DNA of 64,000 nt from positions 3,862,279 to 3,926,278 of the forward strand of contig NZ_CP011514.1 of NCBI RefSeq assembly GCF_001653795.1. Reading direction: 5' to 3'. Shown here in pieces: positions 37,720-45,541 of the stretch. The position numbers were made by a program, and so were the translations under genes. The notes beneath the pieces were generated by a model. It was not told where the DNA came from and made no database searches. It was given only the letters and a program-made list of their open reading frames with translations. The DNA comes from Mitsuaria sp. 7 (GTDB lineage Bacteria; Pseudomonadota; Gammaproteobacteria; Burkholderiales; Burkholderiaceae_C). Position 1 is the stretch's first letter; each line of letters starts with the position of its first letter.

Positions 37720-39113
37720 CAGTTGCCGTTGACCGGCTGCAAGTTCGTGCCGCTCGCCTGACTCGCAGGAGGGATGCCCGGCATGGCTTCGGCGCCCAGC
37801 GGCGGATCCTCATCCTCGACCCGGGGCAGCACCTTCACCGAGCGGATGGCCTGGACCTGCCATGCCAGCACCGCCAGCAGCAACGCGCCCACACCCGCGA
37901 AGGCCAGGGCGGCGCGCAGGCTGACGTGTTCGCCGAGCCAGCCGCCGATCAACGCGCCGGGGCCGGCGGGGATCAGGATCAGCCAGCGCATGGTGCTGGT
38001 CATGCGGCCCAGCAGCGGGCCCGGCGTCACCGCCTGCCGCAGCGACAGGAAGTTGATGAAGATGAACACCGCGCCGATGCCGAACATGAACAGCGTGAAA
38101 GCGAAGGCCGCGACGCCCCACGCATTGGCCGGCGCGACGCACAGCGCCGCCCAGCCCACACCGCACAGCGCGAAGCCGCTGACCAGGCAGGGCCCGGGTC
38201 CGAGGCGCGCGCTGACGCGGTGGCCGATGGCGCTCGCCAACACCGTGCCGGCGCCCAGCGCGATGTAGGACAGGCCGACGCTCTGCGCCGACAGCCCGAG
38301 CACGCGCGTCGCGAACAGGATCTGCACCACCTGCGCCGCCTGGTTGAACATCTGCCAGCCGCCGACCGCGCAGGCCAGCGCCACCAGCATCGGCTTGCCG
38401 CGCACGAACGCGACGCCGGCCTTCAGGTCGCGCCAGAAATGGGCACCGTCCAGGCGATGCAGGGTCTCGTTGACCTTCACGCCGCGCAGGATCGCCGCGG
38501 AGGCGACCAGCAGCAGCGCGTCGACCGCCAGCGCCAGCGGCGCGCCGACGAGCTTGATCAGCGCACCCGCGACGCCGGGGCCGGCGACTTCAGCCCCTGA
38601 AGAAGCCAGCGCATTCTTCGCATGCGCCTCGACCAGCCGGTCGCGACTCACCACCTGCGTCAGCACGATCTGCGAGGCGCTGCCGGCGATCGTGTACACG
38701 GTGCCGAGCAGGAAGCCCACGAAGTAGAGCCAGGGCATGCCCAGCCAGCCCAGCCAGTGGGCGATCGGCACGCTGGCCACGGCGACGGCCAGCGTGAGCT
38801 CGCCGACGATGTAGACCGGCAGCTTGCGCACGCGGTCCAGCCACACCCCGGCGGGCAGCGAGAACAGCACGAAGGGCGCGAGCTCCATGGCCGTCAGCAG
38901 GCCCATCTGCGTCGGCGACGCGTGCAGCAGCACCGCCGCGGTCAGCGGCAGCGCCAGCAGCGTGATCTGCCCGCCGAGGGAGCTGATCAGGATGGACGTC
39001 CACAGACGCCGGTAGACGAGGTTGCGCAGCAGATCGCCGGCGGGGAGCTGGATGAGATCCAGCAGGCGGTCGAGCAGACGGTCGACCCACGTGGTTGTCC
39101 TCTTGGGCAACAT
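37719..39113 (-). CDS. MFS exporter (EntS/MFS_3-like)
   Basis: Inner-membrane transporter of 464 residues with about 12 helices. LWTSILISSLGGQITLLALPLTA and LFSLPAGVWLDRVRK (motif A loop) resemble MFS_3 exporters such as EntS, which expel siderophores or drugs. The substrate is unknown. A hydrophilic N-terminus of about 35 residues precedes helix 1. It is followed without a gap by the acetyltransferase, so drug modification plus export is a possible joint role, which is inference. Confidence 0.85.
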   Translation of the reverse strand: MLPKRTTTWVDRLLDRLLDLIQLPAGDLLRNLVYRRLWTSILISSLGGQITLLALPLTAAVLLHASPTQMGLLTAMELAPFVLFSLPAGVWLDRVRKLPVYIVGELTLAVAVASVPIAHWLGWLGMPWLYFVGFLLGTVYTIAGSASQIVLTQVVSRDRLVEAHAKNALASSGAEVAGPGVAGALIKLVGAPLALAVDALLLVASAAILRGVKVNETLHRLDGAHFWRDLKAGVAFVRGKPMLVALACAVGGWQMFNQAAQVVQILFATRVLGLSAQSVGLSYIALGAGTVLASAIGHRVSARLGPGPCLVSGFALCGVGWAALCVAPANAWGVAAFAFTLFMFGIGAVFIFINFLSLRQAVTPGPLLGRMTSTMRWLILIPAGPGALIGGWLGEHVSLRAALAFAGVGALLLAVLAWQVQAIRSVKVLPRVEDEDPPLGAEAMPGIPPASQASGTNLQPVNGN

Positions 39114-39459
39114 GATGAAACTCCGGATGCGGTCCGCGCGGGGCGTCGTGCGCCGGGTACGGACCGGGCGAGCGGGACGCCGTCAGCGTCGCGGTCGCGG
39201 AAAGCCAAGGACCTGGGGGCCGGCCCACTGGGGGCAGTTCGGGGCCGGCGGGCGCCGTGAAGGCGCTACGGTCGTCGCGCCCAGCCGGCCTGGCCAAGCG
39301 CGCGCACCGACGCCAGGGCGTCGTTCTTGGTGCGGTCCAGCAGCTTGGTCATGAGTCGGCTCCGATCGTGGATCGTGGCGTGAGAGCTTCCGGGGAGGAA
39401 GAAGGCGTCGATGCTATCAGCGCGCCTGCGTCATCGACAAGTGTGGAAAGGCAGGGGAC
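39114..39459. other. 346-bp gap between MFS exporter and gamma-glutamyltransferase genes
   Basis: Upstream region of the MFS exporter. It contains G/C-rich inverted segments around 39215-39255 and one short frame on the minus strand (39266-39352) described separately. Nothing else is supported. Confidence 0.5.
39266..39352 (-). CDS. Possible 28-residue leader peptide upstream of the MFS exporter
   Basis: Short frame with ATG at 39352 and GGAG seven bases before it, coding 28 residues (MTKLLDRTKNDALASVRALG and eight more, ending ARRP). It lies about 150 bp upstream of the exporter on the same strand. It could be a regulatory uORF or chance; no homologue is known to me. Confidence 0.3.
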   Translation of the reverse strand: MTKLLDRTKNDALASVRALGQAGWARRP

Positions 39460-41091
39460 TCACCAGCCCGCGGCCGCGCCGTCGCGCCGCGGATCGCTCG
39501 CGGCGACGTAGCCCTCCACCGCGGGATCGCCGAGGCGCCAGATGAACTGGCCCGCGCCGAAGTCCTGATAGCTGTCGCTGATCTCGGCGATCTCGTGGCC
39601 CAGGGCGCGCAGTCCCGCGACGGCTTCCGGGTTCATCGTCGACTCGACGTTGATCGACAGTCCCGCGTTGTAGCGCCAGCGCGGCGCATCGCAGGCGGCC
39701 TGCGGATGCTGGCGGTGGTCGAGCATGCGGACCAGCGTCTGCATGTGGCCCTGCGGCTGCATGTTGGCGCCCATGACGCCGTAGCTCATCTGCGGCTGGC
39801 CGTCCTTCATGAGGAAGGCCGGGATGATGGTGTGGAACGGCCGCTTGCCCGGCGCGACGACGTTGGCATGGCCCGCCTCGCGCGTGAAGCCGTGACCGCG
39901 GTTCTGCAGCGAGAGCCCGTAATCCGGCACGACGACGCCCGAACCGAAGCCGTGGTAATTGCTCTGGATGAAGCTGACCATCATCCCGCTCTCGTCCGCG
40001 GCGGTCAGATAGATGGTGCCGCCCTTGACCGGATTGCCGGCCTGGAAGTCCTGCGCCTTGTTCCGGTCGATGAGCTTCGCCCGCTCGGCGAGATAACCGG
40101 CGTCCAGCAGCTCAGCGGCCTGCACCTTCATCGTCCGCGCGTCGCTCACGTAGCGGCAGGTGTCGGCGAAGGCGAGCTTCATCGCCTCGATCTGCAGGTG
40201 ATGCGACGCGGCGCTGTCCACCGGCAGCGACGCGACGTCGAACTGCTTGAGGATGCCCAGCGCGATCAGCGCCGCGATGCCCTGCCCGTTGGGCGGGATC
40301 TCGTGCAGCGCGTGGCCGGCGTAGTCCATGGAGATCGTGTCCACCCACTCCGGCGCGTAGGCGGCGAAGTCCGCAGCGGTGATCGCGCCGCCGGTCTCGC
40401 GCGCGAAGGCGGCCGTGGCTTCGGCGATCTCGCCGCGGTAGAAGGCTTCGCCCTTCGTTTCAGCAATGAGGCGCAGCGTGCGCGCGGCCGCGGCGAACCG
40501 GAACACTTCGCCCACCTCGGGCGCGCGGCCCTTGGGCAGGAAGGCCTCGGCGAAGCCCGGCTGGGACACGAGGTCCTCGACCTTCGACGCCAGTTGCCAC
40601 TTGCCCTGCACGACCACCGGCACGGCGTAGCCGCGCTCGGCGATCTCGATCGCTGGCGCCATGAGGTCGGCGAACGGCAGCTTGCCGTAGCGTTCGCTCA
40701 AGGCGACCCAGCCGCCCACCGCGCCGGGCACCGTCACGGCATCCCAGCCGCGCAACGGCAGCGAAGCGCCGACGCCGTGCTTGCGGTCGAAGTAATCCGG
40801 CGTCCAGGCCTGTGGCGCGATGCCGGAGGCATTCAGGCCCTGCAAGCTCTTGCCGTCCCACACGATCGCGAAGGCGTCCGAACCGAGTCCGTTGCTGCAG
40901 GGCTCGAGGAGCGTCATGCAGGCCGCGGTCGCGATCGCGGCATCCACCGCGTTGCCGCCGTGCCCGAGGATGCGCAGGCCCGCCTGCGCGGCCTGCGGAT
41001 GCGAGGTCGACACGACATTGCGCGCGAAGACCGGGCTGCGTTGGCTCGCGTAGCCGCGGGTCCAGTCGAAGGCGTGGTGGGGGGCGGTCAT
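39460..41091 (-). CDS. Gamma-glutamyltransferase family protein (YwrD-like)
   Basis: Ntn-hydrolase of 543 residues. The large-subunit part runs from ASQRSPVFARNVVSTSHPQA through NAVDAAIATAACMTLLEP. The autocleavage/nucleophile threonine is expected at KGGTIYLTAADESG (about residue 350), and the small subunit carries SFIQSNYHGFGSG and FHTIIPAFL. No signal peptide is visible, unlike periplasmic Ggt, so it may be cytoplasmic like YwrD. The ATG at 41091 is set by AGGAG with good spacing. Substrate not established. Confidence 0.88.
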   Translation of the reverse strand: MTAPHHAFDWTRGYASQRSPVFARNVVSTSHPQAAQAGLRILGHGGNAVDAAIATAACMTLLEPCSNGLGSDAFAIVWDGKSLQGLNASGIAPQAWTPDYFDRKHGVGASLPLRGWDAVTVPGAVGGWVALSERYGKLPFADLMAPAIEIAERGYAVPVVVQGKWQLASKVEDLVSQPGFAEAFLPKGRAPEVGEVFRFAAAARTLRLIAETKGEAFYRGEIAEATAAFARETGGAITAADFAAYAPEWVDTISMDYAGHALHEIPPNGQGIAALIALGILKQFDVASLPVDSAASHHLQIEAMKLAFADTCRYVSDARTMKVQAAELLDAGYLAERAKLIDRNKAQDFQAGNPVKGGTIYLTAADESGMMVSFIQSNYHGFGSGVVVPDYGLSLQNRGHGFTREAGHANVVAPGKRPFHTIIPAFLMKDGQPQMSYGVMGANMQPQGHMQTLVRMLDHRQHPQAACDAPRWRYNAGLSINVESTMNPEAVAGLRALGHEIAEISDSYQDFGAGQFIWRLGDPAVEGYVAASDPRRDGAAAGW

Positions 41092-41277
41092 CGATGTCTC
41101 CTGGATGCGTGCGCGGCATCTTGCCCGATGCCTCCCGCGTCCGACAGCGCGCAAGACCTGACCCGTGAAGGACCCGTGCGGATTGCGTAACCCAATGCAA
41201 AGCTGCAAGGCGCTGTCAACACATCGTGTCGCCGCGTCGTTGTCTGCTCACCTTGTTCAACCCGCTGGAGAAACCAG

Positions 41278-41550
41278 ATGCAAGCCTTCAAGACCATCAA
41301 GACCCTGGCCCTGATCCCCGCCCTGCTGATTGCCGGCGCCGCGATGGCCCAAGGCACCGCCACCCCGGCAGCGCCCGCGACCCAAGCCGCTCCGGCAGCG
41401 ATGGCCGCCCCCGCGTCCGACGCCAAGGCTGAGCACAAGGGCGCCAAGCATCACAAGGCCGCCGGCGACAAGACCGCCGCGCACAAGGCCGGCCACAAGA
41501 AGGCCGACAAGGCTGAGAAGCCGGCCGAAGGCGCCTCCGCCGCCAAGTAA
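41278..41550 (+). CDS. Small exported Ala/Lys/His-rich protein (Asr-like composition)
   Basis: 90-residue protein with a signal peptide (about 1-25, ending AMAQ) and a mature part made almost only of Ala, Lys, His, Pro and Asp with repeated HK/KA patterns (HKGAKHHKAAGDKTAAHKAG). Composition and size recall the acid-shock protein Asr of Escherichia coli, but low-complexity sequence makes homology unsafe. It is monocistronic, with a strong terminator after the stop. Confidence 0.75.
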   Translation: MQAFKTIKTLALIPALLIAGAAMAQGTATPAAPATQAAPAAMAAPASDAKAEHKGAKHHKAAGDKTAAHKAGHKKADKAEKPAEGASAAK

Positions 41551-41604
41551 TCGGCGCCGAGGTCGGCAGGACGCGGCGACCGCGTCCTGGACGCCCCAAA
41601 AAAG

Positions 41605-41643
41605 AAACCGCAGCACCGGGTGACCGGTCTGCGGTTTTTCTTT
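41605..41643 (+). terminator. Terminator after the Asr-like gene
   Basis: Nine-bp stem AAACCGCAG / CTGCGGTTT with a loop that contains a further short stem (ACCGG / CCGGT), followed by a T-rich tract. A-rich sequence upstream (AAAAAAG) lets it serve the convergent bfd transcript too. Confidence 0.88.
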
Positions 41644-41683
41644 GTCCAGGGCTCGTCTGTTAGCCGCCAAGCGGCTGAGGGAA

Positions 41684-41920
41684 TCAGGCAGCCAGTTGGG
41701 CGATCGGGATGACGCGCGAGGGAGTAACGCAGGTCACGCCGTGGGCGGCGGCGCAGTGGCGCAACGCTTCATTGAACACATCGCGCGCGCAGTCGTGGCA
41801 GCTGCCGCAGGCGGAGGCCACCTGCGTCTCGTCCTGGAGCACGTCGAAGTTGTGAACGCCGTCGGCCACGTTGCGGCGGATGTCGCGGTCGGAAACTCGA
41901 TGACAGAGGCAGACGATCAT
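41684..41920 (-). CDS. bfd: Bacterioferritin-associated ferredoxin
   Basis: 78-residue [2Fe-2S] protein that reduces the haem of bacterioferritin to release stored iron. The Fer2_BFD cysteines are present: CLC at 4-6 and CGSCHDC near 38-44. Length is slightly above the usual 64-73 residues. It lies next to bfr on the same strand and has a promoter overlapped by a Fur-like box, fitting expression under iron starvation. Confidence 0.94.
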   Translation of the reverse strand: MIVCLCHRVSDRDIRRNVADGVHNFDVLQDETQVASACGSCHDCARDVFNEALRHCAAAHGVTCVTPSRVIPIAQLAA

Positions 41921-41956
41921 GGCGGCGGCGAGTCAGGATGAACCTGGGATGCCGGA

Positions 41957-41988
41957 ATACTAACGCAAACGCGAATCCCTCTCAATTG
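41957..41988 (-). promoter_or_regulatory. bfd promoter with overlapping Fur-box-like sequence
   Basis: On the minus strand TTGAGA (41980-41985) and TAGTAT (41957-41962) are spaced by 17 bp, a good sigma-70 pair. The spacer with its flanks (ATTGAGAGGGATTCGCGTTTG) resembles a Fur box of the GATTCGCATTT type. Iron repression of bfd is the expected result; the match is imperfect. Confidence 0.6.
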
Positions 41989-42161
41989 AGTTGAAGAGTC
42001 CCCTCGACGCGTCGGACAACTGTCGGTGAACAACGACACGGAAGACGTCCGGTCGACGCCCGGGCATCGCCTTCCCGCCCAGCGGACGTAAAAAGGCCCC
42101 GGCGAGCGGGGCTTCGGGGTTCCTGGCGGCGGCTGGGGCCCCGGGATGGACGGGCTGGCGA

Positions 42162-42638
42162 TCAGCTGGCTTCGCCCATCTGGCTCTGCAGCCAATTCTG
42201 TTCGCCGATCTGCGCGATCAGCTCGATCTGGGTTTCCAGATGATCGATGTGCTCTTCGGTGTCGGCGAGGATCTCCTCGAGCACTTCGCGCGAGATGTAG
42301 TCGCGCACGCTCTCGCAGTAGGCGATGGCTTCCTTGAGCAACGGATGGCTGCCCATCTCGATCTTCAGGTCGCAGTGCTGGGCCTCGACGGCGTTCTCGC
42401 CGATGTAGAGCTTGCCCAGGTCCTGCAGGTTGGGCAGGCCTTCCAGCAGCAGGATGCGATCCATCAGCTTGTCGGCGTGCTTCATCTCCTCGATGGACTC
42501 GGCGTACTCGTGCTTGGCCAGACGCTCCAGGCCCCAGCTCTTGTACATCTTGTAGTGCAGGAAGTACTGGTTGATCGCGGTCAGCTCGTTCTTCAGCTGC
42601 GCGTTCAGATACTCGATGACCTTGGCGTCGCCCTTCAT
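42162..42638 (-). CDS. bfr: Bacterioferritin
   Basis: Haem-containing iron-storage protein of 158 residues forming a 24-mer. [20 protein letters not shown] is the typical start, the di-iron ligands lie in ELTAINQYF (Glu18), [13 protein letters not shown] (Glu51, His54) and later helices (Glu94, Glu127, His130 region), and the haem ligand methionine is expected at Met52. The ATG at 42638 has AGGAG seven bases upstream. It lies 241 bp upstream of bfd. Confidence 0.96.
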   Translation of the reverse strand: MKGDAKVIEYLNAQLKNELTAINQYFLHYKMYKSWGLERLAKHEYAESIEEMKHADKLMDRILLLEGLPNLQDLGKLYIGENAVEAQHCDLKIEMGSHPLLKEAIAYCESVRDYISREVLEEILADTEEHIDHLETQIELIAQIGEQNWLQSQMGEAS

Positions 42639-42836
42639 GTTCTTCTCCTGGGAATTCGGTGGGATGGAGCGCATTGTCCTCATCCCTACGGCGAATGGGG
42701 ACAAGACCCGGCACCCCCGCTCTGCATGCGAAGTATTCGCAGCCCGTTTCCGTCCGCGCCCCTCTGAAAAAGACCCGATCCAGACCCCGGTCCAGCAGCG
42801 TTCGATCAAGAAAAATTCAATCGTCGCGATTCTTGG

Positions 42837-42865
42837 TTGCTATTGCGAATCGTTCTCATTAAGAT
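42837..42865 (+). promoter_or_regulatory. hemP promoter with Fur box
   Basis: TTGCTA (42837-42842) and TAAGAT (42860-42865) are spaced by 17 bp. The spacer holds ATTGCGAATCGTTCTCATT (42842-42860), a good match to beta/gammaproteobacterial Fur boxes, so the haem genes should be repressed by iron-loaded Fur. The predicted transcript start falls at about 42872, almost on the hemP ATG. Confidence 0.75.
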
Positions 42866-42872
42866 GCTTCGC

Positions 42873-43097
42873 ATGAATGCCCACCACCACCCCCATCTTG
42901 AAGCCCTGCAAGCCGTTGCGCTGGACAGCGCACGGGTCGCCGCAGGTTCGCCGCGCGAAGCGGTTCCGCTGGTCCAGCGCCGCCGCATCAGCAGCCAGGC
43001 GCTGATGGGCAACGACCGCGAGGTCGAGATCGAACACGCCGGATCGCTCTACCGGCTGCGTGTGACGTCGCTGGGCAAGCTCATCCTGACCAAGTGA
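42873..43097 (+). CDS. hemP: Hemin uptake protein HemP
   Basis: Small protein (74 residues from 42873) of the HemP/HmuP family found at the head of haem-uptake loci; in some rhizobia and Burkholderia HmuP activates the receptor gene. The domain is clear at the C-terminus: RRISSQALMGNDREVEIEHA to LRVTSLGKLILTK. The start is uncertain: ATGs at 42864 and 42873 both lie on the promoter, and no ribosome site precedes either, so a leaderless message is possible. Confidence 0.85.
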   Translation: MNAHHHPHLEALQAVALDSARVAAGSPREAVPLVQRRRISSQALMGNDREVEIEHAGSLYRLRVTSLGKLILTK

Positions 43098-43108
43098 TCC
43101 GCTGAGCG

Positions 43109-43136
43109 GCGCGGCCGGCCGAGGACCGGTCCGCGC
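43109..43136 (+). terminator. Hairpin after hemP
   Basis: Stem GCGCGGCCGG / CCGGTCCGCGC with a one-base bulge, 12 bp after the hemP stop and without a T-tract. It may reduce transcription into the receptor gene or stabilise the hemP message. Confidence 0.45.
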
Positions 43137-43168
43137 GCTCGCGATCCGCGTCTGCGGTTACCGCTTTC

Positions 43169-43196
43169 TTCGCTTGCGCTTTTTCGCTTGCGCTTT
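43169..43196 (+). repeat. 14-bp tandem duplication in the hemP-receptor gap
   Basis: Two perfect adjacent copies of TTCGCTTGCGCTTT, followed by a degenerate third (CGCGCTGCGTTTT). They lie in the 220-bp gap before the haem receptor start, in a pyrimidine-rich stretch of the probable leader. Confidence 0.9.
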
Positions 43197-43317
43197 CGCG
43201 CTGCGTTTTCTGCTTCCCCTTTTGAACCGCCGGCCGTCCGCGAGGACCGCCCGCCCGCACCAGCCCGCGTCGTGCCAGCCCGTGCGAGATCCCAAGAACT
43301 ACAAGGATTTCGTCACC

Positions 43318-45525
43318 ATGCAACTGCGCCCGACGCCCGTCGCGCTCGCCCTGTCGTTGGCTTTCCCGCTGGCTTTCGCCCAGACCTCGCCAGCCGCTTC
43401 GACCGCCGCCTCCGAAACTCCCCAGCAACTCGGTGAACTGACCGTCTCCGCGACCCGCACCGAACGCTCGGTGGACGCGGTGCCCAACACGGTCACGGTC
43501 AAGAACCGCAGGCAGCTGGACCGCCGCGATGCGCGCGACCTGAAGGACCTGCTGTCCGACGAGGTCGACCTCGACGTGAAGGCGATGACACCGCGCTTCA
43601 CGGCGGCGGGTGCGTCCACGGGCCGCTCGGGCAATGAAGGCATCAACATCCGCGGCCTCGAAGGCAACCGGGTGCTGATGATGGTGGACGGCATCCGCCT
43701 GCCGCAGAGCTTCGCGTTCGGTGCGTTCGCGAGCGGCCGGGCCGACTTCGTCGACCTCAACAGCCTGGCGAGCGTCGAGGTCCTGCGCGGCCCGACGTCC
43801 ACGTCCTACGGCAGCGACGGCCTGGCCGGCGCGCTGAGCCTGCGCACGCTGTCGCCCGAGGACCTGCTGGTGGACGGCAAGACCTTCGCCGGCTTCGCGC
43901 GCCTGGGCGCCCTGAGCGTGGACGACTCCAAGCGCGCGAGCGCCGCGGTCGCCTTCGGCGCCGGCGACTGGAGCAGCCTGGTGCAGGCGTCGGTCCAGCG
44001 CGGCCACGAGACGAAGAACGAGGGCGACAACAACGCGCCCAACGCCGCGCGCACCAAGCCCAACCCGACCGACGTCGACACCAGCAGCGTGATGGCCAAG
44101 CTCGGTTATCGCGTCAACGCGAACCACCGCCTGATGGGCACGCTGGAGTACCGCCAGCGCAAGATCGACACCGATGTGCTGACGGCGGTGACCGCGCCGC
44201 CGGCGACCGGCACGCTGCCCGCGACGGCCGTGCTGGCGCTGGACGCGCACGACAAGATGGACCGCACGCGGTTCTCTCTGGAGCATCGCTACGAGGACCT
44301 CAACGCGACCTGGCTGCAGCAGGCCACGACGCACGTCTACGTGCAGGACAGCGAGACGCGCCAGTTCTCCTACGAGGACCGCAACACCGCCGCCGACCGC
44401 GCGCGGCTGGGCACGTACAAGGAACGCGTGATCGGCCTGAGCTCGCAGGCACAGACGCAGCTCGCCAACCAGCGCCTGAGCTACGGCATCGACGTGAGCC
44501 GCAACACGATCGAAGGCGTGCGCGACGGCACCGTGCCGCCGGTCGGCGAGACCTTCCCGAGCAAGCCCTTCCCCGACACCAGGTACACCCTCGCGGGCGC
44601 CTTCATGCAGGACGAGATCGAGGCCGGCGACTTCACGATCATTCCCGCGCTGCGCTTCGAGCACTACAAGCTGTCGCCGAAGTCGGACGGCTACGCCGGC
44701 CAGATCGTCTCGCTGTCGGACCAGGCGGTGACGCCGCGGATCGGCCTGATCTGGCGCGCGACGCCGTTCGTACAGCCTTACGTGAACTGGGCGCAGGGCT
44801 TCCGCGCGCCGACCCCGGACCAGGTGAACAACGGCTTCGCCAATCCGGTCCAGGGCTACCAGAGCATCGGCAATCCGGACCTGAAGGCGGAACACGCCAA
44901 CAGCTGGGAACTGGGCCTGCGCGGCAAGCTGATCGACACGTTGCGCTGGCAGCTGAGCGCCTACGACAACCGCTATCGCGACTTCATCTCGCAGGAGATG
45001 GTGCGCGGCTCCTTCACGCCCGCGGACCCGGCGATCTTCCAGTACGTCAACCTCAGCCAGGCCCGCATCAAGGGCGTCGAGGCGCGCTTCGTCTGGGACC
45101 TCTCGTCGACCTTCAACGTCAACGCGTCGGTGGCGAAGTCGCGTGGCCACAGCATCGAGAACGGCGTCGAGACGCCGCTCGACAGCGTGCAGCCCTTGCG
45201 CGCAAAGATCGGCGCGCACTACGAGTCCGGGCCGTGGGCCGTGGATGCCAGCTGGCTGCACAGCGCCGGAAAGAAGCCCTCGGACGTCAGCACGGCGACG
45301 CAGTACACGCCGAAGAAGTACGACGTCGTCGACCTCGGCGGCGCGTACCGCTTCGACAAGACCTTCTCGATCTCCGCCTACGTCACCAACGTCTTCGACA
45401 AGAAGTACTGGCGCTGGGGCGACGTGACCGGCATCAGCGCCGCGACGCCCGCGGCCCTGGCCGTGATCGACAGCTACACCGCCCCCGGCCGCGCGCTTCA
45501 GGTGACGCTGCGCGCCGATTTCTGA
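43318..45525 (+). CDS. hmuR: TonB-dependent haem/haemoglobin receptor
   Basis: Outer-membrane receptor of 735 residues. The signal peptide ends near FAQ (about 23), and LGELTVSATRTERSVDAVPN marks the TonB-box/plug start. The plug includes GINIRGLEGNRVLMMVDGIRLP, and the barrel carries the haem-receptor motifs FRAP (GFRAPTPDQVNNG) and NPDL (NPDLKAEHANSWELG). It ends in Phe as outer-membrane barrels do. The ATG at 43318 has AAGGA upstream. The adjacent hmuSTUV supports haem as ligand. Confidence 0.92.
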   Translation: MQLRPTPVALALSLAFPLAFAQTSPAASTAASETPQQLGELTVSATRTERSVDAVPNTVTVKNRRQLDRRDARDLKDLLSDEVDLDVKAMTPRFTAAGASTGRSGNEGINIRGLEGNRVLMMVDGIRLPQSFAFGAFASGRADFVDLNSLASVEVLRGPTSTSYGSDGLAGALSLRTLSPEDLLVDGKTFAGFARLGALSVDDSKRASAAVAFGAGDWSSLVQASVQRGHETKNEGDNNAPNAARTKPNPTDVDTSSVMAKLGYRVNANHRLMGTLEYRQRKIDTDVLTAVTAPPATGTLPATAVLALDAHDKMDRTRFSLEHRYEDLNATWLQQATTHVYVQDSETRQFSYEDRNTAADRARLGTYKERVIGLSSQAQTQLANQRLSYGIDVSRNTIEGVRDGTVPPVGETFPSKPFPDTRYTLAGAFMQDEIEAGDFTIIPALRFEHYKLSPKSDGYAGQIVSLSDQAVTPRIGLIWRATPFVQPYVNWAQGFRAPTPDQVNNGFANPVQGYQSIGNPDLKAEHANSWELGLRGKLIDTLRWQLSAYDNRYRDFISQEMVRGSFTPADPAIFQYVNLSQARIKGVEARFVWDLSSTFNVNASVAKSRGHSIENGVETPLDSVQPLRAKIGAHYESGPWAVDASWLHSAGKKPSDVSTATQYTPKKYDVVDLGGAYRFDKTFSISAYVTNVFDKKYWRWGDVTGISAATPAALAVIDSYTAPGRALQVTLRADF

Positions 45526-45541
45526 ACAGGAGTCCGTTCCC

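Noticed and set aside
43174..43317. Longer receptor start at 43174
   Set aside because: The added 48 residues come from the tandem repeat and lack a signal peptide pattern; the ATG at 43318 has AAGGA and a normal signal peptide.
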